From Roridomyces roridus (taxonomy: Eukaryota > Basidiomycota > Agaricomycetes > Agaricales > Mycenaceae), in the NCBI GenBank assembly GCA_029378245.1, contig JARKIF010000018.1:930001-994000 (forward strand): a DNA stretch of 64,000 nucleotides. Reading direction: 5' to 3'. The notes beneath the pieces were generated by a model. That model saw only the letters and a list, made by a program, of their open reading frames with translations, made no database searches and had not been told where the DNA came from. Made by a program: the position numbers and the translations under genes. Positions 1-11,295 of this stretch are shown here, in pieces; position 1 is the stretch's first letter; each line of letters begins with the position of its first letter.

Positions 1-900
1 TATTAATCGAATGCTTAAAGCTCATGCGACAACTGGAGCACTTTTGTATCCGAGACTTCCGCCCGCTCGGAGTAGGCTCCTGCCTCGCTAATCTTGACCT
101 TCCCAACCTGTGGTCATGCACCCTAGAATTTCACGCCGAGTCCTGGGAACTCCACGTTGCGAAATTTTTGACTCGCCACCCGACCATAACGCATCTTCGT
201 CTGTACATGTGGACCCTCGATAGAGACGAACCCTTGCCCCAGGGGACCTTGCTACCTAGGCTTCAGTATTACCATGGACAGCTCCACCTACTTGGTGCAT
301 TTTCCAAGCAAAGTCTTGTAGCTGTTCAAACTTCTTGGATGGAGCAGGCCCCGAGTCTTATCGAGAAGCTCGGCCCCAATCTCGCGAGTCTTTCTATCGA
401 TTCTTTTTTCGCGGCACAAATCCCCGATGCCATTATCCATTTATCAACGCACATGTCGCAGTTGGAAAAATTGCAACTACACTGCTCGGATGCTCGTGCT
501 ACCGCGGTAAGCCTATGCTTCTTATTCCTGACTCAAACCGGAGCTTATATTCATACAGGCAATGGCAAACGACATCAACGCCTACTTGCCGCGGTTTAAG
601 CGTCTCGCATATCTGGTGTTCATGATAAACTATAATCCACAAGGGAAGGATTCGTTACTCAACTCAGACATCGAACGCGGGGCTCTCGCAGCCTGGGAAA
701 CTATCTGCCCGACTCTGAGAGGCTGCTGCACTGGTAAGCTGCCCATTCATACCTGATTCCGCACAATCTTCAACCACCTCGTAGGGCGAACAGCTTGGCG
801 GAAAGTCGGCGAGAAGTGGGAGGAATGTGGCATGAAGGTGTTACATGCAGAGGCTGGATTTGCGGTATTCGATCAACTGTTAATTATTGATGAGCGTTGA
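1..900 (+). CDS. F-box/LRR protein, family A copy A1 (5' part outside window)
   Basis: This is the 3' part of a family A gene (described fully at A3, 6,520). The window opens inside exon 2. Exon 2 runs to 506 and ends at a gtaagc donor, exon 3 is about 559-733, and exon 4 is about 785-900 with a TGA at 898-900. The visible protein has leucine-rich segments, including the family signature RHPTITHLRL near base 176 and the LLPRLQYYHG strand. The tail has the usual TAWRKVGEKWEE motif. The frame stays open across all visible exons, so this copy may be intact. The F-box exon lies upstream of the window. A substrate-receptor role is inferred from the family only. Confidence 0.75.
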
Positions 901-1075
901 ACGTGCTTACAAGTTGAACTCGAATGAGATTAGAGATTATGAGAGCGATCCGTCGTACTAACGCATCGAGTCGTTTTTTCCGCCGAATTCGCCGAGGAAA
1001 AACTTTGATGGCCATCACTCGCTCTTGTCCGCAACCACCATCTTCTAACCTCGAGATACTCTTTCTCCAGTACAC

Positions 1076-2377
1076 ATGCGGACTCGAAGTGCTCAAAAGG
1101 CCTGTATGCGCATAACTCGATGGCTTCCAAACGAAGTTCTCACCGAAATCATCCAAAACGCGCCCAAATGTGACCAGTGTCTCCAAACTCTTCTATGCTC
1201 TGGCGTTGCCCATTGACAACCGAGAAGTGGTCCTACGCATTTACATTCCCAATCATCGGGGCCTTGAGCCCTTCTATCGCGCGATGATTCGGAATCCTGC
1301 TCGAACGGATTCAGTGCGATGTCTGACCTTGATAAATCTGTAAGAGGTTTGAGCTCCGCTCCAGACTAACAGAAAGCTGAATCTTCCCTTCCCAGAAACC
1401 GTTCTTCCGTCCCCGGCCAAGAATTATTGATCAAATGCTTGGAACTCATGCGAGGGCTTGGGCACTTGACTATCGATGACTTCCCCGTGGTCACTGGCGT
1501 GGTCTCCTGCCTCGCTAAGCTCACCTTTCCCAACCTTTTGTCCTGCCTTCTATCGGAGATAGGAACCGACTCCTGGAACCTCCATGTTGCGCAGTTTTTG
1601 CGCCGACACCCTACCATAACCCATCTTTCCCTCGAGAGCGCCCCCAAACTTGAAGGACCTATTGCGGAGGGTGATTTGCTACCAAAGCTGCAATACTACT
1701 GCGGAGACCTCAAGGACCTTCGTTTCTTTTCGACGCACGGCCTGGTAGCCGTGCGAATCACATGGAATGTACAGCTCCAAAGTCTTGTTGAAAGACTCGC
1801 TGCACAAACCGGCCCCAATCTCACTGGTCTTTACATCGACCTTCTATCCGTGGCTGACTTCCCCGGTGTTCTCATCCATTTATCGACACACATGCCGCAC
1901 TTGGAAAAATTGAAACTGCGCTGGTGGGAGGGGTCTATTAGCGGTGTACGTCTGCAATTTAAATTCCTCGCTTTGGTCCGGGCCTTATAAACTCCAATTC
2001 AGGTCCAGGCAATCATAGACCACATCACCGCGTACCTTCCTCAATTTGAGCGTCTCGCATATCTCGTGGTCAATTTTGCCCACCGCGATGACGTGGTGAT
2101 CGACTCTGACAGCCAGCGAAGGACTTTCCAAGCTTGGACAAACGTCTGCTCAAAGCTGAGAGGCTGCTGCATCGGTAAGGCCTCTGGTTATCCTACATGA
2201 GGCAAATCATCATCCATATTACTTAGGTCTAACCGCTCGGCGGAAAGTCGGCGAGAAGTGGGAGGAATGTACCCGAAAGGATTCAGATCTAGAGGCGGGG
2301 TTGAGATTTATCCCGCCGAAAATAACAGGAAAAGAAATAAAGGACTTGCTCTTCTCGAAGTCTCTGGAAGTGTCTTG
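1076..2377 (+). pseudogene. F-box/LRR family A copy A2, frameshifted in exon 1
   Basis: The start MRTRSAQKA at 1,076 matches the other A genes. Exon 1 lacks about 14 bp just after codon GAC-CAG near 1,176, where other copies read through ATLCRVSKL, so the F-box frame is lost. The LRR exon (from 1,396) is open and well kept, with HPTITHLSL and GDLLPKLQYYCG. Exon 3 starts after the acceptor near 2,004. The last exon differs from the family: after DSDLEAG it runs about 20 codons further, into sequence that elsewhere lies downstream of family D, and stops at 2,375-2,377. I read this as a recent pseudogene, or a gene translated from an internal start without an F-box. Confidence 0.65.
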
Positions 2378-3130
2378 AATTTGTTTCTCGAGAAAACCCG
2401 GCGTGTTTGGAGACGTCTTTAATGGCCTTCTCTCTTTGGAATGTCTGGATTTCGGATTTCCTCAAGTCCGAGTCCCTTGCTGTCTTGATTGCTTGTTCGA
2501 CCCTACTTATATTGGTTGAGGAGCCGGACCGGCCGAGACGTCCAGTCGTTGAGAGCGAATTCCCTGAACAACTGTGCCTTGAGAGGAAGCACGAAAATTC
2601 AAAACACGTCGAGTTGGAGTGGCTCGGATCAAAGGTGCTGGCAGTTTCTGCGCCAACCCGGAATTCCCCGCAAAGATAAAACAATACCCCAAAAATACCA
2701 GGACCATACGTACGTGCACACATAGTTCGATCCTTCTTTCTTGTCCATCCATCGCGGCCGAACCACGTCACGTTCCTGGGTTTGAGGAATTTTTGGTTCG
2801 CCCGGTGATCTTTGTACCACGGCACCTTTCGGCACGCACTTGACAGGCGGGATGATACGCGACGGTTGCTTTGATGCGCTGATGCGTCGCTTGTCTTCTA
2901 CTCTCATCTTCGACCCATCTTGTTCTCATCCAAGCATCTATTCGGCTCGTCATCTACTATTTATCGGATCTAGGAAACTGGCAGAGCTCAAGAAAACCGC
3001 GGTGTTCAATTGACAAGACTTGGATGAAGCTAGTAACTATGACCATCCTTCCCTCGTCCTTGCCTCGTTCAACTTCTGGGACGCGTCAAATTTAAACATT
3101 CAAAATTCGATCCAAATACAAGTACAATTA
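2378..3130. repeat. Cassette-downstream block, no gene supported
   Basis: This stretch lies 3' of the D gene copy D3. Its relatives follow the other D genes at about 43,560-44,220 and 59,600-60,170, in the same orientation relative to D. Shared landmarks are a motif around AAGAGCAAGTC and a segment around GAGTGGCTCGGATC. The short reading frames here are not shared between copies, so I annotate only a repeated non-coding block. Confidence 0.5.
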
Positions 3131-3179
3131 TTACGCTGGGGAACTCAAGATACTGTACACATTATCATTACAACTTTCT

Positions 3180-3968
3180 ATGCTTCGGAACGCTCTTCGC
3201 CAGGCCAGGATTATTCGACATCCTTCACCAACCGTGGCCGCCAAAGTAGCCGTGGCCATTGCCGTGGTTGTTTCCGTGGCCGTGACCGTAGCCATTCCCG
3301 TTGTGGTTGCCGTGCCCATTGTAGTTGCCGTAGCCGTCGTGCCCGCCATGCTGGTTGTCCTGGGCCTCCACACTGCGGCGCCACCCGTAGCCGCCACTGA
3401 CCACCTACCGTAACCGCCATATCCTCCATAGCCACCATATCCACCATAGCCGCCGTATTCACCGCCGTATTCCTCCACGGTGGTGTCCGTGACGATGTCC
3501 ACGCTCGCGACCATGGCGGTGACGGTCCCCATGCCTCCCACCACGCCTCGAGTCCTCAACACCAGTATCTTTGGCATCGGGAGTCGTCGAGTTCGAGTCT
3601 TCGTCCCGCCGGTAGCCTCCGTAGCCGTCATGGTGTCCGTGGCGGTGGCGGTCGTGCTCGTGACGGTGGTGCCCGTCGTGCCTGCCTCCGCGTCGGTAAT
3701 CCTCGACACTGTCACTCGAGTCGTCCTCCTGGCGCCGGTAGCCACCGTGATGCCCTCCGTGCCGCCCGTGGTCGTGCTCATGGCCGTGACGGTTGTGATC
3801 TCCGTGGTGGTCGCGCCCTCCACGCCCATACCCGCCGAAATTATTCTCCACCTCCGCCTCGGTACGAGCAGCCAACCCGTTGTCAGCTACCTTGACAGGT
3901 GAGCCGAGCGCCGAGGAGAGCGAGAAGATGCCGAGGAGGGCAGCGACAATGGGTGCTGAGAAGCGCAT
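3180..3968 (-). pseudogene. Secreted Gly/His-rich repeat protein D3, frameshifted
   Basis: This is the left-arm copy of family D (intact copies at 42,773 and 58,698). A signal peptide MRFSAPIVAALLGIFSLSSA is followed by a His/Arg-rich region with Arg-Arg sites. Compared with the right arm there is one extra base at 3,470/3,471. It turns the Gly-Tyr repeat into a TGA at 3,459-3,461, giving a 169-residue protein instead of 246. About 40 bp further on, two more extra bases restore the original frame, but after the stop. The Gly/Asn/His tail is therefore still present in DNA and not translated. A TATA-like TTTATATA lies at 4,031. Either the truncated form is made or the copy is dead. Confidence 0.75.
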
Positions 3969-4139
3969 GAGAGAACTTGAAGAAGAGAAGAAGAGCTGGA
4001 CTGCTGAAGATACTGAGATGGATCCAAGGGTTTATATACCCCGTTGGTTAGCTGGGACGGGTGCAAGAGGGCCATTTGGTTACAGGTTAGTTTCTTACCA
4101 GCTGAACGTTCGTCTCAGAGCACTGGATTCGTCGAGAAA

Positions 4140-4765
4140 ATGACAATATACCACGGCTCCGCCTCCAGGAAGATCTGCATTCCGGGTTATTGACGGCTTC
4201 AATGCGGAATACGGATCTGAAGCAAAGTTTGTCAAATTTCATGCTTAGAACTGGGCATATGAATTCATTATCACGATTAACAGGGACTTGTCAAGACGCA
4301 TACTGAGCGGTTCAATACATCCAATTTCGCAATGGCGCGGTCGGAGTGGTTTCCAGGTGCGAGAAGACGACAGAAAGACTCGAGTTGATTGCGATTCAGG
4401 AACGAATCTGACCGAGAGGTACCTCAGGGAAGATCTGCATTTTGTTTCATTGAATCCCACAGCCAAGGGGATCAATACCACTGAGGCACTGCAATGCAAT
4501 TATCTTCAATGGAGCTGGGCATATGAAAATGAACTAAGAGTCACTGGTACTTACGATTCACAGAGATTTACTCCAGGTACCGCTCAGAAGCTCTCAAGCG
4601 GGGTCAGCCTGTCAGTTGAACTATTTGCGCTTTCTTAATTTCTGTCCGCCATTTGGAGGATGAGCGACTCAGAACCTTGGAGAGATCCCGAGGTACTTAC
4701 CGAAAAGTGGGTACGGATCTTCGTCCCAGCATTCTGAGCGCACAAATTACTGTCGTTCATGTATG
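4140..4765 (-). pseudogene. Small unknown gene C3, degenerate
   Basis: The stretch is homologous to the open copy at 57,984. It starts MNDSNLC on the minus strand at about 4,761 and keeps the phrase TKIR-HFSV, but lacks several codons after it. It then runs through sequence with stops in every frame. The right-arm copy at about 41,975-42,600 is almost the same base for base, so the decay predates the inverted duplication or has been homogenised. The function is unknown. Confidence 0.45.
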
Positions 4766-5331
4766 TATGGTGAATTAAAATCCCTTTCAAATTATAAGGA
4801 AGCAGTGGGGGCAATAACTTCCAAGTCTACCTCGACTCGAACGAGAAGTACCTGGCCTAACCAAGAGCGCACTCAACTCGTGATGGAGAGCAAGCCCACT
4901 CTGTATGTAAACTGATCCCAAAAAGGATTCAGAGGATGCCTCATTCGGATAAGATCTACCGCCACAAAGGTTAAAGCCAATTTGGCTCGTGCGCTATTCC
5001 AGTCGTGATCGTCATCGGACAGGATAAAACGCCGCAGCCAAGCCAAAAGTCGGGCTTCGGGAGCGGAGCGGTGACGACTGGGTTGAAGTCATCGCAAGTA
5101 GGGAGTGGTATACAGCCTGAGAAAAGGCGCAAGGCAGCGGAGGAGGGTATATCTCCTACGAAAGATCCCAAAGGATGCGTGGTATGACTCTGAGAGAATG
5201 GCGATGCATCGTGGGCAAGTGGTGTGAACGACGCCGACATGAATGAGTGCGCACAGAGTATGAGAAGCAAGTATGTGGCTTTCATTGCACAGTCAATAGG
5301 GAAAAGTGAGTGTTCAAGCAAGTACGACATA

Positions 5332-6207
5332 TTAAGACTTTGTCGCCGCCGATTCCGCGACCGCAGAACAATCCGGTACGGGCCAACTCCACGCATGCCA
5401 CGGCGCGCGCTCCTCAGGTCCCAGGTGCACGTGGACCCGCGGGTCGACGAGCCCACACAGCCGCAGAACCTGCAACGCCCAACGGTGATGCGCCTTGCCC
5501 CCCGCGACAAGGACCAGGAAGCGCACGTGCGGGACGGCGGCGAGGAGGGCTGTGACCACCGGGCCGAGCTTACCATACGGGGGCTTGGAGGAGTCGACGG
5601 CGAGATGGGTGAGTGAGGGGAGTTGAGCAAGGATGGTGGAAGCTGAGGGCGGAGGAGAGGCCGAGATGGGTCAGGGAGGGGCCCAAGGCGGAAGAGTCAA
5701 AGGATCGGAGAAAGATAGCTCGGCGACGAGGAGGCGTCGCAGGGCAGCGAGGACAGGAGGGAGTGACGTCGGATGATGGATGATGGCATCCAAAGCTCAC
5801 GACGCCGGTGCAGACACTGAGGATGCGCGTCACGGTAGAAAGTGGCACCGTCCGGTCGAGGTAGAGATGCTTGACGTGGGCGGCGGAAGAAGGTAGCGGG
5901 GCGGGCATCAACTGTAGAGAGTAACGCAGTGAAGGGGTCCCTGCCTCTGGAATTCTGCAGAAGTGCAACGCGCTCGTAGATCAAGGGCTCGATCCTACAA
6001 TCTGGTTACACGACAGACGAGGAGCGACGGAGGCAAAAAAACTCACCAGCTTTGCACTCTCCGACAAACACGCGGGAGTACCAGCACCGTATCCCCAACA
6101 TGCTGGTGTGACCTGTAATCCGTTGTCAAGTCAGTGTCAATGGACACCACAAGCTCGAAGATGTCCCGCTCGAGCTCCGGTGGTAGAATTGGGTCGCCTG
6201 TTATCAT
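5332..6207 (-). pseudogene. F-box-like family B copy B3, multiple frameshifts
   Basis: This has the same layout as the open B4 gene: a start MITGDPILPPELERDIFEL at 6,207, a short first exon ending at a gtgagt donor, then IEPLIYERV. Exon 2 has several small indels, near PATFF, SSDV and LRRLL, that move the frame three times. No single frame covers the leucine-rich body. The right-arm copy (40,533-41,408) carries the same lesions, so they are older than the last homogenisation of the two arms. A3 starts 312 bp away on the other strand. Confidence 0.7.
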
Positions 6208-6519
6208 TCTGAGAGTGTGCCTTTCCGCAGGTCCTAAGTATTTAATATAGAAGGGATGTCGTCAATATCAGCTGCGGGCTGCGCGAGACGCCTTCGAGTC
6301 AATGGGACGCGTCACGGTCGCCGGATTTCTGACATACATCGTCCAGTCAGTCTTGTTCAAGGTGGGTCTTGCCCGTGTTCAAGAGCTCAGGCTCCCGAGG
6401 ATTTGGAGACACTTTCAGCGAGCTCCGGGAAGGAAAGTGATCGCAGAAAGAGAGGATTAGTACTATTTGATGGTCATCACTCGCTTCTTGTCCGCGACCA
6501 CCACAACTCGTTCTCCACC
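6208..6519. promoter_or_regulatory. Shared divergent promoter region of B3 and A3
   Basis: 312 bp separate the divergent starts of B3 and A3. Nearly the same block lies between B4 and A4 (9,549-9,849) and between both right-arm pairs. It contains a conserved ACACTTTCAGCGAGCTC segment, and a conserved CTTGTCCGCGACCAC just before each A start. Repetition with the genes suggests a bidirectional promoter. The sequence does not show which factor binds. Confidence 0.5.
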
Positions 6520-7787
6520 ATGCGGACTCGAAGCGCGAAAAGGGCTCTCATGTGTATCACTCGATGGCTCCCCAACGAGATCCTCAACGAAATCATTCAA
6601 AACGCGCCGAAATCCGACCAGGCGACGCTCTGCCGCGTCTCCGAACTTTTCCATGCGCTTGTCTTGCCCATTGTCAACCAAACAGTAGTCCTGCGCACGG
6701 ACAATTGCAGTCTGCAGGTTCTTGAAGCTTTCTGCTGCGCGATGATCAGGAATCCCGCCCGCGCAGATTCAGTGCGATCTCTGACATTCATGAATGGGTA
6801 CGCTTGGCCTTTCCTTCAAACTCTTGAAACTCATCGCCTGCACAAAAGATCTCCCAATGATGTCCCAGCCGAAGATGTTCTAATCAAATCCTTGGAGCTC
6901 ATGCGAAGACTTGAGCACTTTTCTATCACAGACCTCCGGCCGGTCGGAGTAATCTCCCGCCTCGCCACCCTCACATTTCCCAACCTTTTGTCCTGCACTC
7001 TACCGGGGGTAACCACAACCACCTGGAACCTCCATTTTGCACACTTTTTGAGTCGCCACCTTACCATAACCCATCTTTGTCTGGGGTGCATCGATCAACA
7101 AAACCTGGACCCCGCGCCTCAAGGGATCTTGCTACCAAGGCTTCAGTACTACAGTGGGGCGCTACAGCTACTTTTTGCATTCCCCATGCACAGCCTTGTG
7201 GCCGTACGCGCTCTCTGGAGTGTGCGGAGTCCAAGTCTCGTCAAAAGATTCAGCACGCTGAGCTGCCCGAATCTCACGAGTTTCCATATCGACAATTTCT
7301 TTGGGGGACAAGCCCCCGCCATCCTTACGCATTTATCGACTCATATGCCCCACTGCGAAAATTTGAAACTGCACACTTACGGTAGCGGCCTGAGTATTGT
7401 AAGTCTACAAATTTGATCCTTCCTGTTCGAACCGACGCCTAAAAACGTACAGGAATTTGTAAACGACATCAGCGTGCAGCTGCCGCGATTCGAGCGTCTC
7501 GCATATCTGCTGTTCACTGCCCATGAAAGCGATCCTGCGGGAGTCGATTCTGATATCCAACGAAGCGCTTTCCGAGCCTGGGCAAACATATGTCCGACTC
7601 TGAGAGGCTGCTGCCTTGGTAAGGCGTCTAGTTCTCCTGGTTTCGACCAAATCAGTGATCCAATTCTACTGTAGATGACAGAGGTTGGCGGAAAGTCGGC
7701 GGGACGTGGGAGGAGTGTAGCGGCGAGGTCATTCATTTGGAGGCTGGATTCGCCGCATTCGATGAAGTTTTTTCTCAGGATCAATGA
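6520..7787 (+). CDS. F-box/leucine-rich repeat protein, family A copy A3 (reference copy)
   Basis: This is the best intact family A gene of the left arm. The start at 6,520 (MRTRSAKRA) is the one shared by all copies; an in-frame ATG at 6,256 reaches back into the promoter block and is not favoured. The F-box covers about residues 10-55, with WLPNEILNEIIQNAP, ATLCRVSELFHAL and LPIV. A leucine-rich body follows (HLTITHLCL, LLPRLQYYSG, LSTHMPHCENL). Exons are about 6,520-6,798 (or fused to the next, since the 51-bp intron is frame-neutral), then to 7,398, 7,453-7,618 and 7,675-7,787. The tail RGWRKVGGTWEEC closes the family pattern. F-box proteins of this type usually recruit substrates to SCF ubiquitin ligases; the substrate is unknown. 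The right-arm copy is identical. Confidence 0.85.
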
Positions 7788-7859
7788 AATTCGACGCTCA
7801 CGTTCATGGCAGAGGTGTATTCCCTCCGGCATAGCTCAATTTGAACATGCAGATAGTTC

Positions 7860-8400
7860 GTGTTAGACGCTTCCGCGACTCGGATACGAGTCTACCTACC
7901 TCTTGACAATGCGATCACTCTGCAGAATACAGAAAACCTGGGCGGAATTGACTTGCTAGGCAGGCCCACAGTTCGATGGACCACGGGCAAGAAAAGGCCG
8001 CTGCAAGCAATTATCTTCAATGCAGCTGGGCATATGAAAATGAACTGCGAGTCACTGGTACTTACGATTCACAGAGATTTACTCCAGGTACCGCTCAGAA
8101 GCTCTCAAGCGGGGTCAGCCTGTCAGTTGAACCATTTGCGCTTTCTTAATTTCTGTCTGCCAGTCGACCTTACAAGGAAGATGAGCGACTCAGAACCTTG
8201 GAGAGCATCCCGAGGAACTGAAAAGTGGGCACGGATCTTCGTCCCAGCATTCCGAGTCAGCAGAATGGCACAAATTGCTGTCGTTGATTTTTCAATTACA
8301 AGGAAGCAGTGAGCATTTGTCGATAATTTTCAAGTGTACATACATCGACTCGAATGAGAAGTACTTGACCTAACCAAGAGCGTAGTCAATTCGTGAAGCC
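7860..8400 (-). pseudogene. Family C relic C4
   Basis: A second relic of the small gene C lies between A3 and B4. On the minus strand it keeps a phrase like INDSNLCHSADSE and the block around GGGGTCAGCCTGTCAGTTGAA, which also occurs at 4,598-4,618. No frame stays open over the homologous region. No D gene follows it, so this cassette lost or never had D. The right arm has the matching relic at about 38,340-38,880. Confidence 0.4.
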
Positions 8401-8631
8401 AACCTTTGAACTGAATGCCACAAAGGATTCAGAGGATGCCTCATTCGGACAAGATCTACCGCCACAAAGGCTAAAGTCAATTTGCCTCGTGCGCGTTAAC
8501 TTCAAAGTAGACCGAGGTGAAGAGAGTCGCGATGACACTGGGCGAGTGCAAGTCCAGATAAATGAGAGCGCAGAGAGCATCAGAAAATGTGGCTGTCATT
8601 GCAATACCTACACACCCAGTACATACGGCTA

Positions 8632-9548
8632 TCAAGCCTTCCTCGCAGTCCCCTGCCGCTGCCTTAGCTGCGATTCCGCCACCGCAAAGCAATCCGGCAC
8701 GCGCCAACTCCACGCATGCCATGGCGTGTCGCCCCCACGTGGTGGCCGATGTACGTGCACCCGCGGGTCGACGAGCCCATACGCCCGCAGAAGGTGCAGC
8801 ACCCAGCTATGATGGGGCCTGCTACCTGTGAGGAGGACAAGGAATCGCACGTGCGGGACGGCGGCGAGGAGGGCTGTGACCACAGGACCGAGTTTCACGC
8901 CATACGGGAGCTTGGAGGAGTCGACGGCGAGATGGGTGAGTGAAGGGAGTTGAGCAAGGATGGTGGAAGCTGAGGTGGGAATGACGGAGGAGAGGCCGAG
9001 GTGGGTAAGGGAGGAGCCCCAGGGCGGAAGAGTCGAAAGATCGGAGAAAGATAGCTCGGCGACAAGGAGGCGTCGCAGAGGCAGCGAGGACAGGACGGGA
9101 GCGACGTCGGATGATGGATGATGGCATCCAAAGCTCACGACGCCGGTGCAGACGCTGAGGATGCGCGTCACGGTAGAAAGTGGCACCGTCCGGTCGAGGT
9201 AGAGATGCTTGACGTGGGCGGCGAAGAAGGTGGCGGGGCGGGCATCAACTGTAGAGAGTAACGCAGTGAAGGGGTCCCTGCCTCCGAGTCTGGAGTTCAG
9301 CAGAAGCGTAACGCGCTCGTAGATCAAGGGCTCGATCCTACCATCTGGTTACACGACAGACTTTGAATAACGGACGCGACAACTCACCAGCTCTGCACCC
9401 TCCGACACACACGCGGGAGTACCAGCACCGTATCCCCAACATGCTGGTGCGACCTGTAATCCGTTGTGAAGTCGGTGTCAATGGACACCACAAGCTCGAA
9501 GATGTCCCGCTCGAGCTCCGGTGGTAGAATTGGGTCGCCGGTTATCAT
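8632..9548 (-). CDS. F-box-like leucine-rich protein, family B copy B4 (reference copy)
   Basis: Exon 1 (9,388-9,548) begins MITGDPILPPELERDIFEL, an F-box-like start common in mushroom genomes, where LPPELE is followed by a VCRRVxxW motif and IEPLIYE. Exon 2 runs 9,337-8,632. The intron joins TG and G into a Trp codon. The protein is about 284 residues. Its body has leucine-rich strands (HVKHLYLDRTVPL, RRLLVAELSF, LTHLGLSS, LTHLAVDSSKLPYG, HVRFLVLLTG) and a Trp-rich end (TPWHAWSWRVPDC). The frame is open throughout. It is divergent from A4, with 301 bp between the starts. The biochemical role is unknown; a ubiquitin-ligase adaptor role is an inference from the N-terminus. Confidence 0.75.
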
Positions 9549-9849
9549 TCTGAGGGTGTGCCTTTCCGCAGATCCTATTTAACATGGAAGGGATGTCGTG
9601 AAATATCACCTGCGGGCTGCGCGGGACGCCTTCGAGTCAGGACAAGGGGGACACGTCGGTTCTGACATACATCGTCCAGTCAGTCCTGTTCAAGGTGGGT
9701 CTTGCCCGTGTTCAAGAGCTCAGGCTCCCGAGGATTTGGAGACACTTTCAGCGAGCTCCGGGAAGAAAAGTGATCGCAGATTGAAGAGAGGATTATTTGA
9801 TGGCCATCACTCGCTTCTTGTCCGCGACCACGACAACTCGTTCTCCACC
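9549..9849. promoter_or_regulatory. Shared divergent promoter region of B4 and A4
   Basis: 301 bp lie between the B4 and A4 starts. The block is conserved with 6,208-6,519 and with the two right-arm counterparts, including ACACTTTCAGCGAGCTC and CTTGTCCGCGACCAC. Conservation across copies whose coding regions are drifting suggests regulatory selection or recent copying. Confidence 0.45.
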
Positions 9850-11146
9850 ATGCGGACTCGAAGCGCGCACAGAGCTCACATGCGTATAACTCGATGGCTT
9901 CCAAGCGAAGTCCTCACTGAAATCATTCATAACGCACCCAGAGCAGACCAGGCGACGCTCTGCCGCGTCTCCAAACTTTTCCATGCTCTGGCATTGCCGA
10001 ATCTCAACCGACGAGTGGTTATCCGCCCAGGAAAACTCAGTCTCCAGGCTCTTGAGGCCTTTCCTCTCTCCATGATTCGGAATCCAGCGCGGGCGGATTC
10101 AGTGCGATCTCTGACCTTCCTTGAGAATGGGTACGTGTACGGTTTGAGCTCCGCGTCAGACTCGCGAAATTGACGGTGCGCTCCCCAGATCTTTGAATCA
10201 CGACTCCCTCCACGCCCAGGCTCTATTAATCGAATGTTTGAAGCTCATGCGAAAACTCGAGCACTTTTGTATCCGAGACTTCCGCCCGCTCGGAGTAGGC
10301 TCCTACCTCGCTGACCTCGACTTTCCCAACCTTTGGTCATGCACTTTGGAATGCCATGCCGAGTCCTGGGAACTCAATATCGCGAGATTTTTGACTCGCC
10401 ACCCGACCATAACACATTTTCGCCTGTACATGTGGATTGGCATCCATGGAAGGCACGACCCCTTGCCGCAGGGGACCTTGCTACCTAGGCTTCAGTATTA
10501 CCATGGACCGCTCCACCTACTTTGTGGATTCTCGAAGCACAGTCTCGTAGCTGTTCAAACCTCCTGGACCGGACACACCCCGAGTCTTATACCGGAACTT
10601 GGTGCGCAGACAGGGCCCAATCTCGCTAGTCTTTCCATCGATTATATTCGCATGGCGCAAATCTCTGATGTCATTATCTTTTTGTCAAAGCATATGTGGC
10701 AGTTACAAAAATTGCAGCTGCGCTGCTGGCAGTGGATGCTCGTATTACCGCGGTAGGACTGCCAGTTTGATTCTTCTCGTTTGTGCCCACGCTTATAATC
10801 ATCCAGGGGATTGCAAGCGACATTAATGCATGCCTGCCGCGATTCAAACATCTCACGTATTTGGCGTTCAGTACTTCTGATGAAAGTGACGATGCGGTGG
10901 GCAACTGGGACAACGAACGAAGGGCTTTCGAGATGTGGACAAACACCTCTTCAAGTTTGAGAGGCTGTGGCATTGGTAAGCGGTCTGCGTATCCTAATTT
11001 CCACAAGCTCATTCATCTGCTTTACCCTAGGCCAAACAGCTTGCAGGAAAGTCGACCAGAAGTGGGAGGATTGTAGCAAGGAGGCGTTTTATTCAGAGGC
11101 TGGATTTGCAGTATTCGATTCACTGTTGACCATCGATGACGATTGA
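9850..11146 (+). pseudogene. F-box/LRR family A copy A4, 5-bp insertion at the end of exon 2
   Basis: Exon 1 is 9,850-10,130 and carries an intact F-box (WLPSEVLTEIIHNAP, ATLCRVSKLFHAL). Exon 2 is 10,189-10,752 and exon 3 begins at 10,807. Near 10,730-10,734 this copy has CAGTG where the right-arm copy and other A genes read straight from TGCTGG to GATGCT. The five extra bases shift the frame just before the exon 2 donor, so exons 3 and 4 (TGA at 11,144-11,146) are read out of frame. The protein would lose its last 95 or so residues and keep the F-box and most of the LRR body. Confidence 0.65.
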
Positions 11147-11295
11147 AATATTTCAGTTCGACGCCTACACCTGTGTTTTAATTCAACAGAATGGACATGC
11201 AAATATTTCAAGTAGAACGAGAAGTTTGCTATGATAGGAGTCAGGCGAAAGTCGACGTGGATGAGGGAGCATAAGTATCAGGAGCAAGAATGTTG

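Noticed and set aside
4971..5630. 219-codon frame on the minus strand (and its right-arm twin at 41,110)
   Set aside because: It crosses the B3 remnant in a frame different from B and continues into 3' DNA. Open B copies use another frame here.
6256..6519. Upstream extension of A3 to an ATG at 6,256 (and the similar frame from 9,598 in A4)
   Set aside because: It runs through the conserved A/B promoter block. The other A copies begin at the MRTRSA-type start, and the extension is not conserved in the diverged copies.
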